Of a stretch of DNA of 14,973 nucleotides, positions 6,471 through 12,552 are shown piece after piece; positions within the stretch are counted from its first letter, which is position 1, and each line of letters begins with the position of its first letter. This stretch comes from JASMHC01 sp964476515 (lineage in GTDB: Bacteria > Pseudomonadota > Alphaproteobacteria > Rhodobacterales > Rhodobacteraceae). Under the pieces are notes generated by a model. It did not search any database and was not told the origin of the DNA. It saw only the letters and a program-made list of their open reading frames with translations. Both the position numbers and the translations under genes were made by a program. The DNA lies in NCBI GenBank assembly GCA_964476515.1, contig CAYZAY010000060.1:1-14973 (forward strand). The letters are read 5' to 3'.

Positions 6471-7114
6471 ATCCCGTCCCGTTCAGCATCCGCTTTCAGG
6501 CGCGTTACGAAAGCGGTCGAGATGTGCGCCTTAAGCGCTGCATAGGCCGCGTCCCCGTCCGAGTTTTCGATAGCCGTCACGATTTGGTCATGCTCGCTGA
6601 GCGCGGTCTCATCCCTGCCCTCAGCCGCAAGCGATGTCGTCGCCATCAACGCCATCGTCCGGTAAACGAGGTCAAGTTGCTGCACCAAATACCGGTTGTG
6701 CGACGCAAGGTGCATCATTTTGTGAAACCTTCGGTTTGTCCGCGCCAGCGCAACAGGATCACCCAGAAGCTTGCGGTCTTCTTCGACCAAATCCCGCAGA
6801 ACATTTTTCTCTTCAGCCGTAGCGTGGGTCGCCGCCAGACGGGCTGCCAGTGCTTCAAGCTCAGAGCGAACAACGTAAAGTTCGGACAACTGGTTGTGGT
6901 CTAGTGCGGCCACAATCAGGCTTCGACCGTCCCGCGTCAAAAGAGACTGCGTTTCTAGCCGTTGTAATGCTTCTCGGATAGGCGTGCGGGAAACGCCGAA
7001 ACGCTCTGCCAACTCGCTTTCAACCAAGCGATCACCTGGTTTGTATGTGCCTACGTCGATCGCATCCAAGATTAGCGCATACGCATCTTTTTGCTGTGGC
7101 TTTGTGTTAGCCAT
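6467..7114 (-). CDS. GntR-family regulator, FCD (FadR/VanR) type
   Basis: A 215-residue transcription factor. The N-terminal winged helix (about 10-68) has the standard GDRLVESELAERFGVSRTPIREALQRLE core (27-54). The C-terminal FCD ligand domain (about 76-205) is all-helical. Its metal-site residues are N127, H131, H175 and H197; the first is often Asp in the family, so a metal such as zinc probably still binds next to an organic acid ligand. FCD regulators usually control carbon or amino-acid catabolic genes beside them. No such operon is here: the left neighbour is the convergent glycosyltransferase, and the stop codons interlock in CTAA (6467-6470). The divergent HAD gene on the right is the only adjacent candidate target. 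A GGGGA ribosome site precedes the ATG. The ligand is unknown. Confidence 0.92.
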   Translation of the reverse strand: MANTKPQQKDAYALILDAIDVGTYKPGDRLVESELAERFGVSRTPIREALQRLETQSLLTRDGRSLIVAALDHNQLSELYVVRSELEALAARLAATHATAEEKNVLRDLVEEDRKLLGDPVALARTNRRFHKMMHLASHNRYLVQQLDLVYRTMALMATTSLAAEGRDETALSEHDQIVTAIENSDGDAAYAALKAHISTAFVTRLKADAERDGI

Positions 7115-7178
7115 GTGTTTTCCCCGTCGTTTTCGTGAACACTATTGGTTTGCAAGCAGGGCAATCAAGCCTTTGCTC

Positions 7179-7189
7179 TTGTATAGCAA
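7179..7189. promoter_or_regulatory. Possible GntR-type operator
   Basis: TTGTATAGCAA in the 100-base divergent gap matches the FadR-subfamily pattern TNGT-N3-ACNA except for one base. It could serve autoregulation of the GntR gene or control of the HAD gene. A short motif with one mismatch can occur by chance. Confidence 0.25.
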
Positions 7190-7214
7190 CACTTAGTCGC
7201 AATAGCTTGCGTCC

Positions 7215-7859
7215 ATGCCACGCCAAGTGTTTTCACATGTCCAATATTGGGTGTTCGATCTAGATAACACCCTTTATCCACCTTCTGCCCGTCTGTTCGA
7301 CCAGATCGAGGTGAAGATGACCCAATACGTGATGGATGCGCTTAAAGTTTCAAAGGAAGAAGCCGACCGTCTGCGCGTACACTACTGGCAACACTATGGA
7401 ACGACGCTAGCTGGTCTAATGCGAGAGCACGATGTTGATCCAACTCCGTATCTGACGCATGTCCACGAAGTAGATATGTCTCATCTGGAAGAAGACGCAC
7501 AATTGGCCGCTCATATATCTGCCCTGCCCGGACGCAAAATCGTCTACACTAACGGCACAGCCCCTTACGCCGAACGCGTACTAGAAGCACGCGGTCTTAG
7601 GCTGCCATTTGATGCAGTTTACGGCGTAGAGCACGCGGATTTCCTGCCAAAACCCGAAAGAGAAGCCTTTGAGACTGTGCTTTCAAAAGATGGCGTTGCC
7701 GCCGACAAAGCGGCGATGTTTGAAGACGACCACCGCAACCTGCAGGCCCCGCATGACCTTGGGATGAAAACTGTCCACGTCGCCGACGAACAGGTTGATG
7801 CAGATCACATCCACCACCACACAAATGATCTATCTGCTTTTCTTGAGCGGCTCCTTTAA
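7215..7859 (+). CDS. HAD-family pyrimidine 5'-nucleotidase-like phosphatase
   Basis: A 214-residue haloacid-dehalogenase phosphatase of the SDT1/YjjG-like pyrimidine 5'-nucleotidase group, a cytoplasmic magnesium-dependent enzyme expected to dephosphorylate nucleotides such as UMP or CMP. Motif I is DLDNT (D15 nucleophile, D17 acid/base), motif II TNG (112-114), motif III K146 in LPKPE, and motif IV EDD (170-172), so the catalytic set is complete. The helical cap inserted after motif I (about 24-98) is typical of subfamily I. The DLDNTLYPP segment is characteristic of this nucleotidase group, but substrate range within HAD enzymes is broad, so the substrate is inferred. The ATG at 7215 lacks a clear Shine-Dalgarno. 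The FAD hydroxylase gene follows after 68 bases on the same strand and may be co-transcribed. Confidence 0.88.
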   Translation: MPRQVFSHVQYWVFDLDNTLYPPSARLFDQIEVKMTQYVMDALKVSKEEADRLRVHYWQHYGTTLAGLMREHDVDPTPYLTHVHEVDMSHLEEDAQLAAHISALPGRKIVYTNGTAPYAERVLEARGLRLPFDAVYGVEHADFLPKPEREAFETVLSKDGVAADKAAMFEDDHRNLQAPHDLGMKTVHVADEQVDADHIHHHTNDLSAFLERLL

Positions 7860-7914
7860 CTGGGACAGGGTGACGCTTTGATCTTCAATCCGCACACACC
7901 TAGATCGAACCTGA

Positions 7915-7927
7915 TCAGAGGCTCTGA
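7915..7927. repeat. 13-bp palindrome next to the hydroxylase start
   Basis: TCAGAG-G-CTCTGA is a perfect inverted repeat with a 1-base centre, directly abutting the GTG start at 7928 and containing the AGAGG ribosome site (7917-7921). It could be an operator; the tight centre disfavours a stable RNA hairpin. It may also be chance. Confidence 0.3.
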
Positions 7928-9133
7928 GTGACCGACATGCACGATGTAGAAATCTTAGTTTCCGGCGGCGGCGTTGCAGGCTTGACCGCAGCAGCGGCAT
8001 TTGGCGCAAAGGGTTTTTCAGTACTGTGCGTTGACCCGACGCCCCCGATTACAGAGCGCGACGCCGAAGGGTCTGACCTAAGAACCACGGCATTTCTGCA
8101 GCCTTCGCAGGCTTTGTTGGATGACATTGGATTGTGGGATCGTTTTGACCCGCACGCCGCAGCCCTTCAGATCATGCGGATTGTCGACGCTGGCGGCGTG
8201 GTTTCGGAACCCCGCTTGGTTAAAGAATTCCGCGCCGAGGAGATTTCAGAAAAGCCGTTTGGCTGGAATCTTCCAAACTGGCTGCTTCGAAGGGAACTGC
8301 TGTCGTTCCTTGATGGGTTGCCGAACGTAGAATTCCGCCAAGGCGTCGGATCCAAGTCGCTATTTACGCGCACAAACGAAGCGCGGGTAAGTCTTACAGA
8401 CGGCACCTTAGTTCGCTGCAAGTTGGTTGTCGCAGCTGACGGCAGAAGCTCTCGCATCCGCGACGCCGCTGGGATTGACGTAAAAACCATGCGCTATGGT
8501 CAAAAAGCTTTGGCGTTTGCGGTGACCCACCCAAAACCACACGAAAACGTTTCTACCGAGGTTCACCGCTCAGGTGGTCCGTTCACACTAGTTCCGCTGC
8601 CTGATTACAACGGCGAACATTCTTCCGCGATTGTCTGGATGGAAACCGGTGCCGAAGTTGACAGGCTTGCCAACCTGCCAACCAGTGACTTTCAAGCCGC
8701 AATGAATGATCGGTCCTGTGAAATTCTAGGGCCGCTCACACTGGCGTCGCGCCGGACCGTCTGGCCGATTATCAGTCAGGTCGCACAGCGCATGACATCC
8801 GAACGCGTCGCGCTAATTGCCGAGGCCGCGCACGTAGTGCCCCCAATTGGCGCACAGGGCTTGAACATGAGCCTTGGCGATTTACGCGTTCTGCTAGAGT
8901 TGGCTTGCGACAACCGAAACGATCCCGGCAGTCAGGATTTGCTCGACCGTTTCCACAAAGCGCGCCACGCCGAAGTGCAAACACGCGTAACTGGCATTGA
9001 TTTGCTAAACCGCGCATCGATGGCCGAAAAGCAAGTGCTAAGGGACGTCCGCGCAGGCGGATTGAACGCGCTATATTCGCTCGCTCCGGTGCGCAAGACA
9101 TTGATGCAAATGGGTTTGGGTGTAAGGGGCTAG
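7928..9133 (+). CDS. UbiH/UbiF/COQ6-family FAD-dependent hydroxylase
   Basis: A 401-residue flavoprotein monooxygenase, most likely one of the ring hydroxylases of ubiquinone synthesis, which use NAD(P)H-reduced FAD and oxygen. The N-terminal Rossmann motif is GGGVAG (13-18). The DG motif lies in VVAADGRSSRIRDAAG (167-182). The second FAD motif reads AEAAHVVPPIGAQGLN (298-313), where the textbook form begins GDAAH; the G-to-A and D-to-E changes with the conserved PPIGAQGLN tail resemble the alphaproteobacterial branch of the family (UbiL-type). Which ring position it modifies cannot be told from sequence. The GTG at 7928 is preferred because AGAGG lies 6 bases upstream; an ATG at 7937 would shorten the protein by 3 residues. 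The gene ends 3 bases from the convergent aminotransferase. Confidence 0.87.
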   Translation: MTDMHDVEILVSGGGVAGLTAAAAFGAKGFSVLCVDPTPPITERDAEGSDLRTTAFLQPSQALLDDIGLWDRFDPHAAALQIMRIVDAGGVVSEPRLVKEFRAEEISEKPFGWNLPNWLLRRELLSFLDGLPNVEFRQGVGSKSLFTRTNEARVSLTDGTLVRCKLVVAADGRSSRIRDAAGIDVKTMRYGQKALAFAVTHPKPHENVSTEVHRSGGPFTLVPLPDYNGEHSSAIVWMETGAEVDRLANLPTSDFQAAMNDRSCEILGPLTLASRRTVWPIISQVAQRMTSERVALIAEAAHVVPPIGAQGLNMSLGDLRVLLELACDNRNDPGSQDLLDRFHKARHAEVQTRVTGIDLLNRASMAEKQVLRDVRAGGLNALYSLAPVRKTLMQMGLGVRG

Positions 9134-9141
9134 CCCTTACA
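9121..9141. terminator. Hairpin covering both convergent stop codons
   Basis: TGTAAGGG and CCCTTACA form a perfect 8-bp stem with a 5-base loop. The structure contains the TAG stop of the hydroxylase gene (9131-9133) and the stop codon of the aminotransferase gene (9137-9139, minus). There is no T-tract on either side, so as an intrinsic terminator it is incomplete. It may act as a shared barrier to read-through or protect the 3' ends of both messages. Confidence 0.4.
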
Positions 9142-10264
9142 ACACCTTATCAAGAACCGTTTTCAACCGGCCAATCGCGCCGTCAACGTCATAAAGCTTG
9201 TCCAGTCCAAACAGACCCAGACGGAAGGTCGAAAACCCTTCAGGCTCGTCACATTGAAGCGGAACACCCGCTGCAATCTGTATGCCTTCGGCGGCAAATT
9301 TGCTACCGTTCTGAATGGCAGGATCGTTGGTGTAGCTCACCACAACACCCGGCGCACCAAAGCCTTCGGCGGCGACCGATTTGATGCCCTTGTCTGCCAA
9401 CAAGGCGCGAACGCCATTTCCAAGCGCCCACTGCGCTTCTTTCAGCTTCTCAAAACCGTACTCGCGGGTTTCCAACATCGTATCGCGGAACGCTTTCAGC
9501 GCATCGGTTGGCATAGTTGCGTGATAGGCGTGGCCACCGCCCTCATAGGCCTCCATGATCGAGCGCCATTTTTTCAGGTCGATAGCAAAGCTGCTAGAAG
9601 TCGTTTCCGCCATGCGGGCCGCTGCCCGTTCGTTCATCATCACAAGACCTGCCGATGGAGACGCCGACCACCCCTTTTGCGGGGCCGAGATCAGCACATC
9701 GACGCCGGTGGCCTTCATGTCCACCCAAACGGTTCCCGACGCGATGCAATCAAGCACCATCAGCGCGCCAACTTCGTGGGCAGCATCTGCAAGCGCCTTT
9801 ACATAGTCATCTGGCAATATTAGACCCGCTGCGGTTTCAACATGCGGGGCAAATACTACGTCCGGCTTGGATTCTTTGATCTTCGCAACAACTTCTTCAA
9901 TTGGGGCTGGCGCAAACGGGGTTTGCGGGTCGTTACCATTTTGACGAGCCTTGCAAACGGTGACATCCGACGCAAAACCGCCGAAATCAAAAATCTGGCT
10001 CCAACGGAACGAAAAGAAACCGTTTCGAACGACCAGTGCGTGGGCACCACTGGCAAATTGCCGTGCGACTGCTTCCATCGCGTAGGAACCGCCACCGGGT
10101 ACAATTGCCACTGCATCGGCATTGTAGACACCCTTAAGCATTTCATTGATATCAAGCATCACCTGTCGGAATTGCATCGACATGTGATTTAGCGAGCGGT
10201 CCGTGAAAACGACCGAGTATTCCAGCATTCCGTTCGCATCGACGTTATCCAATAGTGCAGCCAT
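9137..10264 (-). CDS. Class V PLP-dependent aminotransferase
   Basis: A 375-residue fold-type I pyridoxal-phosphate enzyme of the class V group, related to alanine-glyoxylate and serine-glyoxylate aminotransferases. The cofactor lysine is K197 in SAPQKGW. D172 in the LDCIASG strand is placed to contact the pyridine nitrogen. The phosphate/substrate region PGGGSYAMEA (56-65) and the HVETAAG segment (141-147, usually HxETSTG) are both present. Length is normal. The amino donor and acceptor are not certain; alanine-glyoxylate or a similar keto acid exchange is the best guess. The ATG has a GGGAGG ribosome site 5 bases upstream. Two Lrp/AsnC regulator genes lie directly upstream on the same strand with a 78-base gap, so this gene may be co-transcribed with them or controlled by them in response to an amino acid. 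Confidence 0.87.
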   Translation of the reverse strand: MAALLDNVDANGMLEYSVVFTDRSLNHMSMQFRQVMLDINEMLKGVYNADAVAIVPGGGSYAMEAVARQFASGAHALVVRNGFFSFRWSQIFDFGGFASDVTVCKARQNGNDPQTPFAPAPIEEVVAKIKESKPDVVFAPHVETAAGLILPDDYVKALADAAHEVGALMVLDCIASGTVWVDMKATGVDVLISAPQKGWSASPSAGLVMMNERAAARMAETTSSSFAIDLKKWRSIMEAYEGGGHAYHATMPTDALKAFRDTMLETREYGFEKLKEAQWALGNGVRALLADKGIKSVAAEGFGAPGVVVSYTNDPAIQNGSKFAAEGIQIAAGVPLQCDEPEGFSTFRLGLFGLDKLYDVDGAIGRLKTVLDKVL

Positions 10265-10342
10265 CTGGGCCTCCCAAGCATCAAGGTTTGGGTATGCCTA
10301 GCGAATGGATCACGGAAAGGCAAAGTCTACATTCGTATGCGG

Positions 10343-10801
10343 TCAACCAATTGGTCCGGGGCGGCGTTCTTCGCTCAATAGCACGTTGGCCTCGACATCC
10401 CCTGCCCCCGGTAGCGTCATAATCCGCCGGCGCAGAACCCGTTCAAAATCCGAAATATCCCGCGCCACGACGCGCAGGCGATAATCGTATAGCCCAAGAA
10501 CGTGCTCAACCGACTGCACCTCGGGGATACCGCTTACGGCGCGTTCAAAGTCTTCCAGACTGATCTGCCCCTTGCGTGCCAACTTCACACCAAGAAATAC
10601 GGTGACGCCAAAGCCAAGTTTCTCGGCATTCAGCTTTAGCTTTCGCCCCTTGATTACACCGGCATCCTGTAGGCGCTTGATCCTGCGCCACGTCGCGGGC
10701 TGTGACATATCAAGCTTACGCCCAACGGCACTGGCGCTCTGCGTTGCGTCAGCAACCAAAAGCCGCAAAATCCGGCGGTCGATATCGTCGAGATCAATCA
10801 T
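10343..10801 (-). CDS. Lrp/AsnC-family regulator, second of a pair
   Basis: A 152-residue feast/famine regulator. The N-terminal helix-turn-helix begins with DDIDRRILRLL (5-15) and has its recognition helix around SQPATWRRIKRL (33-44). The C-terminal RAM domain (about 66-145) carries the ligand-loop signature VLGLYDYRLRVVARD (101-115). Such proteins form octamers or larger discs, wrap DNA and respond to amino acids such as leucine. The ATG overlaps the stop of the preceding Lrp gene by ATGA (10798-10801), so the two are translationally coupled and made in similar amounts. The two copies differ at many positions, so the duplication is old rather than recent. The specific ligand is unknown; ilvC and the aminotransferase are the nearest plausible targets. 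Confidence 0.93.
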   Translation of the reverse strand: MIDLDDIDRRILRLLVADATQSASAVGRKLDMSQPATWRRIKRLQDAGVIKGRKLKLNAEKLGFGVTVFLGVKLARKGQISLEDFERAVSGIPEVQSVEHVLGLYDYRLRVVARDISDFERVLRRRIMTLPGAGDVEANVLLSEERRPGPIG

Positions 10802-11253
10802 ACCGGCAAACCTTCATCCGATTTGACCCGCGCGATGTGCATCAAAGTTTCGATATCTGCGATATGGGGAAGCGTAAGAATACGGTCCCGATACAGCGCC
10901 TGATAGTGTTGCATATCCCGCGCGATTACAGAAAGTCGAACGTCAACGCGGCCAAGGAACGTCTGAATTTCGATAACCTCAGGAACATCACGACTTGCGG
11001 CCAAAAACTCGTCAAACGCGCGTGCTTGGGTTTTGTCCAACGTGACCCGCAACGACACTTCGACGGCGTATCCCAAGGCCACCCAGTCTATCACTGCCTC
11101 ATGCCCTTGGATAACGCCCGTTTCCTGCATTTTCTCGACCCGTCGCCAACAAGTGGCGGCTGTCATCCGACACCGTTCTGCTAATTCTGCAGCACTAAGG
11201 GTCGGATCGGCCTGATAGTGGCGCAGTATACGTCGGTCGAGATCATCAAGCAT
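10798..11253 (-). CDS. Lrp/AsnC-family regulator, first of a pair
   Basis: A 151-residue Lrp/AsnC protein when started at the ATG at 11253, whose MLDDLDRRILRHYQ opening matches the usual family start and the length of its downstream paralogue. The recognition helix lies around TAATCWRRVEKM (31-42) and the RAM domain about 64-142, with FLGRVDVRLSVIARD (99-113) as the ligand loop. An in-frame ATG at 11313 would add 20 unusual, lysine-rich residues and has no ribosome site; the 11253 start also lacks a clear Shine-Dalgarno, so the start is the least certain part. The gene is divergent from ilvC across a 131-base AT-rich region and overlaps the next Lrp gene by 4 bases. The two paralogues may form mixed oligomers. 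A role in branched-chain amino-acid control is inferred from position. Confidence 0.91.
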   Translation of the reverse strand: MLDDLDRRILRHYQADPTLSAAELAERCRMTAATCWRRVEKMQETGVIQGHEAVIDWVALGYAVEVSLRVTLDKTQARAFDEFLAASRDVPEVIEIQTFLGRVDVRLSVIARDMQHYQALYRDRILTLPHIADIETLMHIARVKSDEGLPV

Positions 11254-11313
11254 GATTTTATCACTATTTATCTCTATCAAGAATGATTTTTCATCTTTCT
11301 TATAAATACTCAT
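11254..11313. promoter_or_regulatory. AT-rich Lrp/ilvC control region with phased repeats
   Basis: This is the most AT-rich stretch in the window. TTTATC occurs at 11257-11262 and again at 11267-11272, exactly 10 bases apart, with a further TATC at 11275-11278. ATGATTTT occurs at 11252-11259 and 11283-11290, 31 bases apart, close to three helical turns. A TATAAA hexamer at 11301-11306 could be the -10 of ilvC, although no good -35 is seen. Phased AT-rich repeats suit binding by Lrp-type discs, so control of both the lrp pair and ilvC from here is likely. Confidence 0.45.
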
Positions 11314-11384
11314 GCAAAACGCAATCGAATTCGCGCAATTTCGCAGGTAAAACCACGCCAGTTCAACTCGGAAAGGAATTCCTC

Positions 11385-12407
11385 ATGCGCGTATACTATG
11401 ACCGCGATTGCGACATTAACCTGATCAAAGACATGAACGTAGCCATCCTTGGTTACGGCTCACAAGGCCACGCACATGCGCTGAACCTGCGCGACAGCGG
11501 CGCGAAGAACGTTGTTGTTGCCCTGCGCGAAGGCTCGGCATCGGCCAAGAAAGCCGAAGGCGAAGGCCTTAAGGTTATGGGCATCGCAGAAGCTGCTGCT
11601 TGGTGTGACGTGATCATGTTCACCATGCCCGACGAGCTTCAGGCAGAAACCTACAAGAAATACGTCCACGACAACATCAAGCCAGGTGCGGCGATTGCAT
11701 TTGCCCACGGCCTGAACGTGCACTTCGGCCTGATCGAGCCTAAAGAAGGCGTTGACGTGATCATGATGGCACCAAAAGGCCCAGGTCACACAGTTCGCGG
11801 CGAATACACCAAAGGCGGCGGCGTGCCTTGCCTTGTAGCCGTGGATAACGATGCAACCGGCCGCGCGCTGGAAATCGGTCTGTCGTACTGTTCAGCCATC
11901 GGTGGCGGTCGTTCGGGCATCATTGAAACCAGCTTCCGCGAAGAATGCGAAACCGACCTGTTCGGTGAACAGGCAGTGCTTTGTGGCGGTCTGGTTGAAC
12001 TGATCCGTTGTGGCTTTGAAACACTGGTTGAAGCTGGTTACGCACCAGAAATGGCCTACTTTGAATGTCTTCACGAAGTGAAGCTGATCGTTGACCTGAT
12101 CTATGAAGGCGGCATCGCGAACATGGATTACTCGATCTCGAACACTGCAGAATTCGGTCAGTACGTCACCGGCCCACGCATCCTCAAGTACGACGAAACC
12201 AAAGCGCGCATGAAAGCCGTTCTGGAAGACATCCAGCAGGGTAACTTCGTTCGTGACTTCATGCTGGAAAATGCTGTTGGTCAGCCAACGATCAAAGCAT
12301 CGCGTCGTGCCAACGACGAGCACATGATCGAAGAAACCGGCGCGAAACTCCGTGGCATGATGCCATGGATTTCGGCTGGCAAAATGGTCGACAAAGAAAA
12401 GAACTAA
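11385..12407 (+). CDS. ilvC: Ketol-acid reductoisomerase
   Basis: The second shared enzyme of valine, isoleucine and leucine synthesis. It rearranges acetolactate or acetohydroxybutyrate and reduces it with NADPH and magnesium, in the cytoplasm. I start it at the ATG at 11385, with AAAGGAA 9-12 bases upstream. This gives 340 residues, the normal length of the short class I form. The Rossmann motif is GYGSQG (23-28) and the catalytic histidine H108 is in FAHGLN. Metal ligands D191 and E195 are in ETDLFGEQ, with E231 in the C-terminal knotted domain. The frame stays open to an ATG at 11283, but those residues are not family-like. Codon use is strongly biased, as expected for a highly expressed gene. 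ilvB and ilvH are not adjacent. The divergent Lrp pair is the probable regulator. Confidence 0.98.
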   Translation: MRVYYDRDCDINLIKDMNVAILGYGSQGHAHALNLRDSGAKNVVVALREGSASAKKAEGEGLKVMGIAEAAAWCDVIMFTMPDELQAETYKKYVHDNIKPGAAIAFAHGLNVHFGLIEPKEGVDVIMMAPKGPGHTVRGEYTKGGGVPCLVAVDNDATGRALEIGLSYCSAIGGGRSGIIETSFREECETDLFGEQAVLCGGLVELIRCGFETLVEAGYAPEMAYFECLHEVKLIVDLIYEGGIANMDYSISNTAEFGQYVTGPRILKYDETKARMKAVLEDIQQGNFVRDFMLENAVGQPTIKASRRANDEHMIEETGAKLRGMMPWISAGKMVDKEKN

Positions 12408-12430
12408 GCCTTACCGCTTAACGAATTACA

Positions 12431-12456
12431 AAACGGTCCGGTTTTCCGGGCCGTTT
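12431..12456 (+). terminator. Terminator hairpin after ilvC
   Basis: AAACGGTCCGG and CCGGGCCGTTT form an 11-bp stem with one T-G wobble and a TTTT loop, starting 24 bases after the ilvC stop. Only three T residues follow, so termination may be partial. The rest of the gap up to the ABC gene (about 95 bases) shows no further feature I can support. Confidence 0.7.
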
Positions 12457-12552
12457 CAGACTTCTGGCCATGCCCCCGCATTAGGCGAGAAATTTGTCAG
12501 CAGTCTGAGGGGCAGGATAAATCCGACCCTATTTAAGCTAATGAACTCTGTT

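Noticed and set aside
11283..11384. Upstream in-frame extension of ilvC by 34 residues
   Set aside because: The residues do not resemble the family, the stretch is the shared control region with the Lrp genes, and the ATG at 11385 has a ribosome site and gives the usual 340-residue length.
11314..11384. Leader-peptide attenuator for ilvC
   Set aside because: I see no short frame rich in Ile, Val or Leu codons and no terminator hairpin before the ilvC ATG.
12510..12529. Possible hairpin GGG-N2-GGAT-AA-ATCC-N2-CCC near the end of the ABC exporter gene
   Set aside because: The loop would be only two bases and the stem is interrupted by two mismatches, with no T-run; not convincing as a terminator.
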